A stretch of 54,488 nt of DNA from an uncultured Fidelibacterota bacterium (GCA_902575395.1 CACGRA010000004.1:1-54488), one strand, 5' to 3'; shown: positions 1-8,486, numbered from the stretch's first letter. Made by a program: numbers and translations. Notes: a model not told the origin generated them from the sequence alone.

Positions 1-152
1 ACAGTAATATGTAATTCATAGTTATGTCCATGTACCATAACATCTTTCCCAAATACTTCTCTGTTTTTTTCATCAGACCATTTTTCATTACCATATTTAT
101 GTGCTGCACAAAAATGAAATACTTTGGTTAAATATGTATTATTCCCGTTCAT
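1..152 (-). CDS. QueD / 6-pyruvoyl-tetrahydropterin synthase family protein, 3' part beyond window
   Basis: Partial gene; about 50 N-terminal residues are visible and the rest lies left of the window. The segment has the family's zinc ligands: one His in FCAAH and two in VHGHNY. It belongs to the T-fold family that includes QueD (6-carboxytetrahydropterin synthase, queuosine pathway) and PTPS. In E. coli QueD the catalytic Cys sits four residues before the first His of HGH. Here that residue is Asp (GKDVMVHGH). PTPS-III enzymes, linked to folate synthesis, carry Glu there, so the substrate is uncertain. It is the last visible gene of a minus-strand run, 13 nt after nth. The ATG is the first in frame. 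Family confident, function not. Confidence 0.75.
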   Translation of the reverse strand, partial: MNGNNTYLTKVFHFCAAHKYGNEKWSDEKNREVFGKDVMVHGHNYELHIT

Positions 153-165
153 AATGATTACTAAT

Positions 166-801
166 TTATTTAAATAAAGACCTTCTTCCAACTACTGAAG
201 TAATAGGACAATTATATGGATTAAAATTCTTTGCTGGACAATATTCTCGTCCATAAAAAATGATTTGAAGATGTAATTTGTTCCATTTTTCTTTTGGAAA
301 TAATCGTTTTGCTTGTTTTTCAGTATCTTGAACATTTTTCCCAGAAGATAACCCCCATCGATACATTAAGCGATGTACATGCGTATCAACAGGAAATGCT
401 GGGACTCCAAACGCTTGGGACATAACAACGGATGCCGTCTTATGTCCTACTCCAGGAAAAGATTCTAAATCTGAAAAACTATTAGGAACTTTTCCTTTAT
501 ACTTTTTAACTAAAATTTTTGACAGCTCAATAATTGCTTTTGCCTTTGCAGGGCCTAATCCACATGGTTTGATAATATTATAAACTGTTTCATATTTTAA
601 TTTTGACATTTTTTGAGGATTATCTGCTTTTTGAAATAATTTTGGAGTTACTTTATTGACTGACTTATCTGTTGTGTTAGCAGATAATAGCACAGCAATT
701 AAAAGAGTATAATTATTATGATGATTTAAAGGAGGGGAAACTGCTGGATAAATCTCATCAAGTTTAGTAACAATAAAATTAACTTTATCTTTTTTAAGCA
801 T
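166..801 (-). CDS. nth: endonuclease III, Fe-S ligands incomplete
   Basis: DNA glycosylase/AP lyase that removes oxidised pyrimidines in base excision repair. The protein is 211 aa, the usual length. The helix-hairpin-helix FPGVGHKTASVV (about 115-126) contains the catalytic Lys121, and Asp139 follows in PVDTHVHR. In E. coli Nth the C-terminus binds a [4Fe-4S] cluster through C-x6-C-x2-C-x5-C. Here only Cys188 and Cys198 remain and the expected third position is Thr (NCPITS), so a classical cluster cannot form. Cluster-less members of the family are known, so it may still be active. It lies 6 nt after citrate synthase and 13 nt before the QueD-like gene. Confidence 0.92.
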   Translation of the reverse strand: MLKKDKVNFIVTKLDEIYPAVSPPLNHHNNYTLLIAVLLSANTTDKSVNKVTPKLFQKADNPQKMSKLKYETVYNIIKPCGLGPAKAKAIIELSKILVKKYKGKVPNSFSDLESFPGVGHKTASVVMSQAFGVPAFPVDTHVHRLMYRWGLSSGKNVQDTEKQAKRLFPKEKWNKLHLQIIFYGREYCPAKNFNPYNCPITSVVGRRSLFK

Positions 802-807
802 TAATGC

Positions 808-2073
808 TTATAACTTATTTAAGGCTTCAAAAGTCAAAGACTTAGGCCTTGTAAGAGGCAATCCCATTGCACGAGCTAATACTAATTGAGATATAATTCC
901 TAATGATCGAGACATGCTAAATAATACAGTATAAAATTGAAATTCTTTTAATCCATAATGATGGAGCAATGATCCAGAAGCTGCATCAACATTTGGCCAT
1001 GGATTTTTAGCTTTTCCATGTTCTTTTAATACATCTGGAATAATATTAAATAGCTTGGTTACTACGTCAAATACTTCGCTATCATTAATATGATCTTTAC
1101 CAAAGTTCATAAATGCTGTAAATCTTGGATCAGGACATCTTAAAACTGCATGACCATATCCAGGAATTACCTTTCCTGAATTTAGTCTATCCCAAGCAAA
1201 TGCCTTTAATTCTTCATCGCTTGGCACTCCTTTAAAATGATCTACAATATCTAAAACAAATTTTAAGTTATTCTGGTTAGCAAGGCCATGTAATGGTCCT
1301 GCTAAGCCATTAAGGCCAGCAGATAATGCATAATAAGGATCAGATAAAGCGGAATTAACAGTTAATGAACTAAATGTGCTTACATTCCCACCTTCATGAT
1401 CACAGTGCAACATTAAATATAATTGCATCATCTTTAACATATCTTCTGAATGGTCAAAACCCATCATTTGTAAGAAACTTTCAGACCAATCTTGAGAACC
1501 TGCATGCTCTAGCCTATCTCCTTTATCAAATCTTAATCGATAAATCGCTGCTGCAATAGCAGGGAGTTTTGCAATAATATTTACACCATCTTCAAGGGTA
1601 GTTTCCCAATAATCACCTTTTGAAACTACTAAATCATAAGCTTTTGCAAATTTACTTTCTTTTTGCATTGATAAGATTGCTGTATTAAACATTGCCATTG
1701 GATGTGAGTCTTTTGGCATACTATTTAATACATCCCATACATATTGTGGGACTTCACTTTTAGAATGTAAACATCTTTGGACATCTTCTAATTCATCTTT
1801 GTTAGGCAATTCCCCTACAAGCAACAAATAAAATACTTCTTCAGGCTTAATATGAACTAAATCAAGTATATGATGACCGCGAACATGCAATCCAGCATCT
1901 GCCGTTACAGACGATGTATCGCAAATCATACCTTTTACACCACGCATTCCAGAAAAAGCTTTTTCTATTGTTACTGTGCTTGTAACATGATCGCCTTTTT
2001 CATCAAGAAGCTGTCGATAATTATATCTCCAGTCAGGTATCTTTTTTGCTAAATTTTCTTTTAATTTCCCCAT
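808..2073 (-). CDS. gltA: citrate synthase, mitochondrial-like type
   Basis: Condenses oxaloacetate and acetyl-CoA to citrate, the entry step of the TCA cycle. The 421-aa protein resembles the eukaryotic mitochondrial enzyme more than E. coli GltA. It has the DHEGGNVS segment near 226, the catalytic His262 in GPLHGLANQ, His308 in PGYGHAVLR and Asp363 in PNVDAASG, and a NPWPNVD context characteristic of the mitochondrial type. Bacterial members of this clade are known, for example in Geobacter. It is on the minus strand 12 nt after the ABC exporter and 6 nt before nth. The TCA partners kor and fumC are elsewhere in the window. Clear identification. Confidence 0.96.
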   Translation of the reverse strand: MGKLKENLAKKIPDWRYNYRQLLDEKGDHVTSTVTIEKAFSGMRGVKGMICDTSSVTADAGLHVRGHHILDLVHIKPEEVFYLLLVGELPNKDELEDVQRCLHSKSEVPQYVWDVLNSMPKDSHPMAMFNTAILSMQKESKFAKAYDLVVSKGDYWETTLEDGVNIIAKLPAIAAAIYRLRFDKGDRLEHAGSQDWSESFLQMMGFDHSEDMLKMMQLYLMLHCDHEGGNVSTFSSLTVNSALSDPYYALSAGLNGLAGPLHGLANQNNLKFVLDIVDHFKGVPSDEELKAFAWDRLNSGKVIPGYGHAVLRCPDPRFTAFMNFGKDHINDSEVFDVVTKLFNIIPDVLKEHGKAKNPWPNVDAASGSLLHHYGLKEFQFYTVLFSMSRSLGIISQLVLARAMGLPLTRPKSLTFEALNKL

Positions 2074-2085
2074 AACATTTTGAAT

Positions 2086-3921
2086 TTAAGTTTTAAACTG
2101 CATATTATGTAATTGTTTATAAAGACCTTCTTTATTAATTAATTCATTATGATTACCAGTATCAACAATATCACCTTTATCTAGTACAATAATCTTATTT
2201 GCATTATGTACTGTTGATAATCTATGAGCGATAACAATAACGGTACGATTATGCATTAATTTTTCAATAGCATCTTGAACTATTTTCTCTGATTCCGTAT
2301 CTAATGATGATGTTGCTTCATCCAATATTAAAATTGGAGGATTTTTCATAATAGCGCGTGCAATTGATATACGTTGACGTTGTCCTCCAGATAATTTTAC
2401 ACCTCGTTCACCAATAATTGTATCATAGCCATCAGGTAATTGTTCTATAAATTCATTTGCATTAGCTGCAATTGCAGCTTTTTTAATATCCTCATCAGAA
2501 ACAGATTCAAGACCATAAGCAATATTTGCTTTTACTGAATCATTAAATAGAAATGTTTCTTGAGTTACAATACCCATTAATGATCTTAGAGAATTTAATT
2601 TTATATTCCTTATATCTTCTCCATCTAAAAGAATTGACCCTTCTGTCACATCATAAAATCTCGGAATCAAATCTGCTAAAGTTGATTTACCAGCTCCACT
2701 TGGACCTACCAATGCTAATATTTCACCAGATTTTAAAGAAAGATTAATATTTTTTAATATCATTTCGGATTTATTATCATAATAAAAATTCACATTTTGA
2801 AATGTAATGTTATCTTGGAAATTCTCAACATGAATTGCATCATCATTATCGTGTATATCTGACTTAATATCGATAATTGAAAATACTCTATCTGCAGAAG
2901 CTAATCCATTTTGTAATTCGTTAAAGACATTGCCTAGATTTTTTATAGGACCCAACACACTGAAAAGCAAAAGAATAAATCTGATAAAATCTTCTGAACT
3001 AATTGATTGATTGACTAAAACATCACGCGCACCAATAAAAAGCAACAATGCAGCAATTGATGCTCCAATAGTTTCGGTAATTGGTGAAGAGATTAAACGT
3101 AAACGATCTTTTCTTAGCATTAATTGATAGTATTTTCTTGTTTCTGCATAAAATCGTTTTAATTCATAATTCTTCATTACAAAAGCTTTTACAATTCTCA
3201 TAGATCCTAATGTTTCTGATATAATAGATGTTATACCTGCAAGCTTTGCTTGTGATCTTGCTGCTCTTCTTCGAATACTTTGTGCAATTCCAAAAATAAT
3301 AACTCCACTAATTGGAATAACTAAAATGGCAATAGCAGCCAACTTAGGACTAATAATAAATAACAGTGATAGAAAAGCAAGAATATTAATTGGTTCTACA
3401 AATAGCTTTTGAAAACTTGTAGATAAAGCTGCTCTCATATTATCAATATCATTAATAAGAATTGAAGTTAATTCACCAGATTTATTCTTATTAAAATATG
3501 ATAAAGAAAGGTAATGAAGATGATTATAAAGCTTATTACGTAAATCAGTGACTAATCTAAACTGTACAACAGAAACCATAATATTCTTTATATATAACGC
3601 AATATTTTTAACACTAAAAACGACCACTAATGCAACACACACAGATGACATTGTCGCAATTGCAGAATCTTTTAATAATACTTGGTTTGAGTAAAGCTTT
3701 ATACGATCATTCATTGATAAGTTATCTAAACTCATTAAACGAATATTTTCTGCAACCATATCATCAAATTCAATCAACACATTATTAATCATAGTAGCAG
3801 TAATCCAAACAGATGTAGCATTAAAAATAACAAAAAAGATTGCAGCGATAGTTGATAAAAGTAAAAATGGCCAATATGCTAAGATAATTTTGAATAAACG
3901 AATATGAGACTTCTCATTCAT
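2086..3921 (-). CDS. ABC exporter, MsbA-like (fused TMD-NBD)
   Basis: 611-aa half-transporter: a six-helix ABC transmembrane domain (about 10-330) followed by an ATPase domain. Walker A is GPSGAGKST (406-413), the signature is LSGGQRQR (near 510), Walker B is PILILDEATSSLD, and the H-loop is VIAHRLST. Such homodimers export lipids, lipid A or drugs; lipid A flipping (MsbA) is the usual job in diderms but is not proven here. The gene begins at 3921, sharing one base with the stop of the upstream GNAT gene (TAATG), so translation is probably coupled. No specificity residues can be read from sequence alone. Confidence 0.9.
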   Translation of the reverse strand: MNEKSHIRLFKIILAYWPFLLLSTIAAIFFVIFNATSVWITATMINNVLIEFDDMVAENIRLMSLDNLSMNDRIKLYSNQVLLKDSAIATMSSVCVALVVVFSVKNIALYIKNIMVSVVQFRLVTDLRNKLYNHLHYLSLSYFNKNKSGELTSILINDIDNMRAALSTSFQKLFVEPINILAFLSLLFIISPKLAAIAILVIPISGVIIFGIAQSIRRRAARSQAKLAGITSIISETLGSMRIVKAFVMKNYELKRFYAETRKYYQLMLRKDRLRLISSPITETIGASIAALLLFIGARDVLVNQSISSEDFIRFILLLFSVLGPIKNLGNVFNELQNGLASADRVFSIIDIKSDIHDNDDAIHVENFQDNITFQNVNFYYDNKSEMILKNINLSLKSGEILALVGPSGAGKSTLADLIPRFYDVTEGSILLDGEDIRNIKLNSLRSLMGIVTQETFLFNDSVKANIAYGLESVSDEDIKKAAIAANANEFIEQLPDGYDTIIGERGVKLSGGQRQRISIARAIMKNPPILILDEATSSLDTESEKIVQDAIEKLMHNRTVIVIAHRLSTVHNANKIIVLDKGDIVDTGNHNELINKEGLYKQLHNMQFKT

Positions 3922-4358
3922 TAGATAAACTTTTTATTTTTGTTGTCGTAGATCATTTTTGCATGAACTATGTCAGCTTCAAGGAATTTATCTCCAATAA
4001 TTACAAATCCCAAATTTTCATAGAATTTTATGACATCCTCTTGAGCATGCAAATAGATAGTATTATCATTTGGTAATTGATTTAAAATAAATATCACTAA
4101 TGCTTTTCCAATGCCTTTTCCTCTTAAATGCTCTAATACTGCAAATCGTTCCAACTTAAAACCAATGTTTGTTTTTCTCCACCTTCCTGTAGCAATAGGT
4201 TGATCATTATCTGAAACTAATACATGAAATGCTTCATCTTCATATTCAATTTCTATATCCTCTGGAACGCGTTGTTCTTCAATAAAAACTTCTCTTCTAA
4301 TATCTAAAACCTTTTGATAGTCTTCTTTTGTTTTTACTAATTCTATTTTAATATTCAT
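3921..4358 (-). CDS. GNAT family N-acetyltransferase
   Basis: 145-aa acetyl-CoA-dependent acyltransferase of the GNAT fold, close to the YjcF/ElaA type. The N-terminal stretch VFIEEQRVPEDIE is typical of that subgroup. The acetyl-CoA pyrophosphate loop is RGKGIGKAL (about 99-107), preceded by the strand LERFAVLEH. The substrate is unknown. It is first in a tight minus-strand unit GNAT, ABC exporter, gltA, nth, queD-like, with a 1-nt overlap to the ABC gene. Only 23 bp separate it from the divergent hydrolase at 4382, so that gap must hold both promoters. Confidence 0.82.
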   Translation of the reverse strand: MNIKIELVKTKEDYQKVLDIRREVFIEEQRVPEDIEIEYEDEAFHVLVSDNDQPIATGRWRKTNIGFKLERFAVLEHLRGKGIGKALVIFILNQLPNDNTIYLHAQEDVIKFYENLGFVIIGDKFLEADIVHAKMIYDNKNKKFI

Positions 4359-4381
4359 CTTAGCAATTTCAATATTATAGA

Positions 4382-5128
4382 ATGAGAAATCAAAGACTAA
4401 TTACTTTATTCGTTATTTTATTCTTAAGCATTTCAATTGGACAAGAACGTTTCAATTCGCATAAGGATTTAGAAAAAATACCAAATGGAATGAATGTTAT
4501 TCATGATAATAATAAAAATCAGGCAATAGTTGGAATTCATGGATTTTATCCTGTGTATTGGATCGAAATTCATCATGAATGGGTACAGCCTTTTAATTTT
4601 CTGATAAACAAAGATATTAAAACATTCTTTTATAAATATGATTGGAATGAATGTCCTAGTAAAGTTGCTGAAGAATTTTCAATAGAATTAAATAAGTTAA
4701 TAGAATCGTATCCAGAAATTGATGATTGGCAAGTTGTCGGACACAGCATGGGCGGATCTGTAGTCATGTTTACTAATAAATTATTTCCATATAATAAAAA
4801 GATAACTTTTAATACTGTTGCAACACCTGTTTATTATGAACGTGAAAAAACACCTCTATTAATGAGAGTATATGAATCGATATTTAAAAAACGTTGCTCT
4901 GAAACAATTGATAGCTTGAATAATGAGTTTGATAATGGTTTTACCAATAAACATATACAATGGAGAAATGTACAAGAATTTGATTCTCAATTAAAAAAAT
5001 ATAATTTTGATCCATATAATCGAAATATTAAAAATTCAGTTGTATTTCAATTCCCAGATAGCTTGAACGGTGAAAGAGTAGGCCACACATCAAGCCTCTA
5101 TTTTTCAATTTTAGAAATTATCAAATAA
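4382..5128 (+). CDS. secreted alpha/beta hydrolase (lipase-like)
   Basis: 248 aa. An N-terminal signal peptide (about 1-20, LFVILFLSISIGQ) sends it to the envelope. It has an oxyanion-side motif IVGIHGF (near 49-55), the nucleophile elbow GHSMGG (Ser near 122) and a candidate catalytic His near the C-terminus in VGHTSS. This fits a serine esterase, lipase or thioesterase; the substrate cannot be told. Its last 18 bases overlap the 3' end of the convergent xthA, so there is no room for a terminator between them. No operon partner on this strand. Confidence 0.7.
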   Translation: MRNQRLITLFVILFLSISIGQERFNSHKDLEKIPNGMNVIHDNNKNQAIVGIHGFYPVYWIEIHHEWVQPFNFLINKDIKTFFYKYDWNECPSKVAEEFSIELNKLIESYPEIDDWQVVGHSMGGSVVMFTNKLFPYNKKITFNTVATPVYYEREKTPLLMRVYESIFKKRCSETIDSLNNEFDNGFTNKHIQWRNVQEFDSQLKKYNFDPYNRNIKNSVVFQFPDSLNGERVGHTSSLYFSILEIIK

Positions 5129-5881
5129 TTCAATAGACACAGGACAATGGTCAGACCCCATCACATCTTCATGAATATCTGCATCTGAAATATTGTCTGC
5201 AAATTCTTGATTTGTGAAAAAATAATCAATTCTCCATCCAATGTTTCTTTGACGTGCTCCAAAACGATAAGTCCACCAAGAATATCGATCTGCTTCATCA
5301 TGGAAGAGTCGAAATGAGTCTACATATCCATGATCAATATAAGTATCAAGTTGTGCTCTTTCTACTGGCATAAAACCTGAATAATTTGCATTAGCTTTTG
5401 GATTTGCTAAATCAATTTCTTTGTGAGCAGTATTCCAATCCCCAGCTACAATAACATTATTACCTGATGCAACTTGATCATCAAGAATTTCTAGCAAATC
5501 ATCATAGAAATCTAATTTGTATTGTAATCTTATTTCATCTTTTTGGCCGTTGGGAAAATAAATATTATATAATAAGAAATTTTCGAATTCGGTAATAATC
5601 ACTCTACCTTCTTTATCATATTTATCAATACCTAATCCATACTGTACATGCAGAGGTTCTTTTTTTGAAAATGTAGCAACGCCACTATATCCTAATTTTT
5701 CAGCAGAATGCCAATAAGAGAAGTATCCATCAATATGCTGAAGTGTATCCGGAAGTTGTTCAAATTTAGCTTTTGTTTCTTGAATGCATAAGATATCTGG
5801 TGATTCAGATGAAAACCAATCCAAGAATCCTTTCTTCTCAATTGCCCTCACTCCATTAACATTCCAAGAAAATAATTTCAT
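5111..5881 (-). CDS. xthA: exodeoxyribonuclease III (AP endonuclease)
   Basis: 256-aa endonuclease/exonuclease/phosphatase-fold enzyme that cleaves at abasic sites and has 3'-5' exonuclease activity. Motifs run in the family order: SWNVNGVRA near the N-terminus, IQETKA with the metal-binding Glu (near 36), AGDWNTAH (near 143-150) with catalytic Asp and Asn, and GSDHCPVSI (near 243-251) with the catalytic Asp-His. It probably works with the nth product in base excision repair. It converges on the hydrolase gene with an 18-nt overlap and is divergent from the glutaredoxin gene across 35 bp. Confidence 0.95.
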   Translation of the reverse strand: MKLFSWNVNGVRAIEKKGFLDWFSSESPDILCIQETKAKFEQLPDTLQHIDGYFSYWHSAEKLGYSGVATFSKKEPLHVQYGLGIDKYDKEGRVIITEFENFLLYNIYFPNGQKDEIRLQYKLDFYDDLLEILDDQVASGNNVIVAGDWNTAHKEIDLANPKANANYSGFMPVERAQLDTYIDHGYVDSFRLFHDEADRYSWWTYRFGARQRNIGWRIDYFFTNQEFADNISDADIHEDVMGSDHCPVSIELFDNF

Positions 5882-5916
5882 TTTTGCTCTTTACCCTTTA
5901 TATGATAAATTAAAAT

Positions 5917-6225
5917 ATGGATTTTAAAGAACAATTTAAAAAGATTATAGATGAAAATTCCATTGTTCTCTTTATGAAAGGGACTAAAGAAGCTCCTGTA
6001 TGTGGATTTTCAAGTAATGTAGTTCAACTACTAAATCATTATGGAGTTGAATACAAAGACGTGAATATTCTAGAGCATGAGCAAATGAGACCTGATCTAT
6101 CAGCATTGTCTGGATGGCCAACTTTTCCTCAACTATTTGTAAAAGGTAAATTAATTGGAGGAGCAGATATTGCAAATGAACTACATGAGAACGGAGAATT
6201 GCTTGATATCCTCGATGTAAATTGA
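5917..6225 (+). CDS. grxD: monothiol glutaredoxin, Grx4 type
   Basis: 102-aa CGFS glutaredoxin. The MKGTKEAP lead-in and the active site CGFS with Cys29 are diagnostic, and the GGADIANEL segment near the C-terminus is the glutathione-binding loop. These proteins carry a [2Fe-2S] cluster bridged with glutathione and pass or sense Fe-S clusters, which matches the sufBCDETS operon elsewhere in this window. It is followed by tRNA-Glu and is not linked to suf. Start: first ATG, 35 bp from the divergent xthA. Confidence 0.93.
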   Translation: MDFKEQFKKIIDENSIVLFMKGTKEAPVCGFSSNVVQLLNHYGVEYKDVNILEHEQMRPDLSALSGWPTFPQLFVKGKLIGGADIANELHENGELLDILDVN

Positions 6226-6268
6226 TAGGAAATTCACTAGTCATAGCCTAAATTACTCACGTTTTTTT

Positions 6269-6340
6269 GGCCCGTTCGTCTAGTGGTTAGGACTCATGGT
6301 TTTCATCCATGCAACAGGGGTTCGATTCCCCTACGGGCTG
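6269..6340 (+). tRNA. tRNA-Glu (UUC)
   Basis: 72-nt cloverleaf. The acceptor arms GGCCCGT and ACGGGCT pair throughout, with G-U at the first position. The anticodon stem is CATGG/CCATG around the loop TTTTCAT (anticodon TTC), the T arm contains GTTCGATTC, and the discriminator is G. CCA is not encoded. A terminator-like hairpin follows 43 nt downstream. Confidence 0.97.
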
Positions 6341-6382
6341 CAAAATTTCCTTATTATACAATCTACTATAAGGTTGTTTTCT

Positions 6383-6410
6383 AAAAAAAAGACCGACCAG
6401 TCGGTTTTTT
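6383..6410 (+). terminator. bidirectional intrinsic terminator after tRNA-Glu
   Basis: An A8 tract, then ACCGA-CCAG-TCGGT, then T6. The 5-bp GC-containing stem is extended by A-T pairs, with U runs on either strand. It would end the grxD/tRNA-Glu transcript and insulate the small-RNA candidate that follows. Confidence 0.75.
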
Positions 6411-6462
6411 CTTGTTTTTATTTTAAAAATTTATCAGATTTGATAGTCAATATGAGTTAGTT

Positions 6463-6564
6463 GAGGCGGGGGGTATTCCTAAAAGATTGCTATCATATTC
6501 AATATATTTTATTATATCTCGACTATATCACCAATTATGAAGCATGAATCTCCCGCCTTTTTTT
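6463..6564 (+). ncRNA. candidate structured small RNA ending in an intrinsic terminator
   Basis: No ORF covers this stretch. AGGCGGG (6464-6470) is the exact complement of CCCGCCT (6552-6558). Pairing continues inward through G-U, G-C, G-U and T-A to give an 11-bp closing stem around about 77 nt, followed at once by T7. A weak -10-like TATGAG at 6451 would place a transcript start near 6463, right at the stem. An intrinsic terminator ends the previous unit at 6410 and the next gene is on the opposite strand, so it is neither a leader nor a trailer. No SRP, 6S, tmRNA or RNase P signature was recognised. Confidence 0.45.
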
Positions 6565-6580
6565 ATATTATCAAGAGATT

Positions 6581-7666
6581 TTAATTTAGGAATTGAGCTA
6601 TTAATCTTTGAAAATGATGTACACCTTTTTCTCGTGTTGGAGAAAATCTTCCAGATTGATAAAATGAAGATTGGATACCTTTGCTTTCATTTTCAACAAT
6701 AAATTCATCTTCCCTTTCAACTTTATCAATATCATTTCCAGCTCCTTTATGAAGCTTGGTAGAATCATAAACATATGTTAGAAAAGAAACTTTGGTTCGA
6801 TTGATACTAATTGGTTTAACAATATTCACCGATAATCCCCAAGGATAAAAATTGAACATCATATTAGGAAAAACCCAAAAATAATATGCCGCAACCTGTT
6901 TTCCATAGTCAATATGATCTTTTGGTAAATCAAAGGTTTCATTAGCATCATCTGAATAACCAATCTGCAGATTGGAATATTTATATAATTCAGTGGTATA
7001 ACTTCCATAGTCTAAAACTTTATTTAAACCTTCATGCACAAAAGGGATGTGAAAGCCTTCGAGATAATTATCGCAATATAGTGCCCAATGTGCCTGCACC
7101 AAATAGTCTTTAGAAAGACTACTATCAAATGAAAATTGATCTAATGGCAAAAATCCAATTCTTTTATTAATAGGTTTAAGAACTTCTTCAAAATCAAAAG
7201 ATGGATTTAATCCTGCAAATAAAAATGGACCCCATTCTGCGAGTGGAAATTGATATAAGTTATCACAGTCTCTTGGAAAATCTTTTGTTTTCTCAAATTC
7301 TGGCATTGATTTAAAATTACCATCTAAATCAAATGTTCTACCATGGTATGCACATTTTATGTTTTTTGATTGGCCAGGACCTAAAGCTAAAATATGGCCT
7401 CTATGAGTACAAACATTAGTCATGCAATTGATTTCACCCTCTTTATTTCTAGTTAATAAAATAGGTTCAGTTAAAAATCCATCTAACAAAGTAAGAGGTT
7501 GAATTGAATTGGTTAGCTTTAGAGATGAGTTATCACCAAGCCATTGCCATGACTTTAAAAAAATCTTTTCTTTTACTTCTTCAAATATATCATGATTCTT
7601 ATAAAAAGAAGATGGCAATGTCTCAGCTTTTGAAATGTCTTTATGAATATTGAATTGAGGAGCCAA
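6581..7666 (-). CDS. Rieske [2Fe-2S] oxygenase, alpha-subunit type
   Basis: 361-aa ring-hydroxylating/choline-monooxygenase-like oxygenase. The N-terminal Rieske domain has CTHRGH (Cys86, His88) and CAYHG (Cys105, His108). The C-terminal catalytic domain has DNYLEGFHIPFVH, supplying the two His of the 2-His-1-carboxylate mononuclear iron site, and a conserved Asp bridge to the neighbouring Rieske domain. It hydroxylates or demethylates a small organic substrate that cannot be named. No reductase is encoded nearby. It is last in a minus-strand run, 15 nt after the outer-membrane barrel gene. Confidence 0.87.
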   Translation of the reverse strand: MAPQFNIHKDISKAETLPSSFYKNHDIFEEVKEKIFLKSWQWLGDNSSLKLTNSIQPLTLLDGFLTEPILLTRNKEGEINCMTNVCTHRGHILALGPGQSKNIKCAYHGRTFDLDGNFKSMPEFEKTKDFPRDCDNLYQFPLAEWGPFLFAGLNPSFDFEEVLKPINKRIGFLPLDQFSFDSSLSKDYLVQAHWALYCDNYLEGFHIPFVHEGLNKVLDYGSYTTELYKYSNLQIGYSDDANETFDLPKDHIDYGKQVAAYYFWVFPNMMFNFYPWGLSVNIVKPISINRTKVSFLTYVYDSTKLHKGAGNDIDKVEREDEFIVENESKGIQSSFYQSGRFSPTREKGVHHFQRLIAQFLN

Positions 7667-7681
7667 TAATGCCTTTTTTTA

Positions 7682-8458
7682 TTAATTATTAAATAAAAAA
7701 CCTACATTAATTCCAAAATGTGTTTCCCCAAATGCATTTGATAAAGTAGGCTCTATAGAAAATTGAACATCTCCTAAATTCTGAAATGCTCCTTGGTCAA
7801 ATAGTATTGGAAACCCAAGTTCCACATTAATATGGCTATTATTTTTAGAAATTGTTTCGGTGGTAACTACTTCTTCAACAATAATAATATCATCATGAAT
7901 ATTTTTTTCATTTACAAAGCTTAATTTCAAAATTGGACCAACATTAAACTGTGCATTTGCTTCTATAGTTGTATAACCCGCAACTTCCAATACATAGTAT
8001 TTTCTGTAAAAATCTTGATTGGTTGTATCTAATATATCATTATTATAGTCACTATTACCATATCGTAAACCAAATGACATATCCATTGGTAATTTGACAT
8101 GTTCTTTTAAATGATAAGTTACCCCTAAAGAGAATCCTTGATCGCCAACATCAGGATTATTCTCTCTAAAATTATCAGAAAAATCAAATGTATTTTCTGC
8201 ATCTCCATATGAATCTTTACTATTAAATAAAGAATATCCATAAGAAAAATCAAAACCAAGAAATCCATTGTATATATAAGAAAGGTTTAATGAATTATTA
8301 TAGCTATCTCTTAAAAGCTTTCCTTCACCAAAAAAATCAAGACTTCTGTCATATCCAAAAGAAACAGTTACTGCATTTTGATCGGGACGTAGCATATGCC
8401 CTTGAGCTAACAAAGATGTTGATAGAAATATAATTGATAATAGTTGTTTAGCTTTCAT
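7682..8458 (-). CDS. predicted outer-membrane beta-barrel protein
   Basis: 258 aa with a signal peptide (1-18, LLSIIFLSTSLLAQG) and no hydrophobic helices afterwards. The rest alternates polar and aromatic residues in short strands (SLNLSYIYNGFLGFDF is one), as in small outer-membrane barrels, and ends in a strand running to Phe-Asn-Asn. No family was recognised and the function is unknown. It lies between the TlpA-like lipoprotein (28-nt gap) and the Rieske oxygenase (15-nt gap), so co-transcription is likely. Confidence 0.6.
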   Translation of the reverse strand: MKAKQLLSIIFLSTSLLAQGHMLRPDQNAVTVSFGYDRSLDFFGEGKLLRDSYNNSLNLSYIYNGFLGFDFSYGYSLFNSKDSYGDAENTFDFSDNFRENNPDVGDQGFSLGVTYHLKEHVKLPMDMSFGLRYGNSDYNNDILDTTNQDFYRKYYVLEVAGYTTIEANAQFNVGPILKLSFVNEKNIHDDIIIVEEVVTTETISKNNSHINVELGFPILFDQGAFQNLGDVQFSIEPTLSNAFGETHFGINVGFLFNN

Positions 8459-8486
8459 ATTGTATATTACAAAACGAATAATTCAT

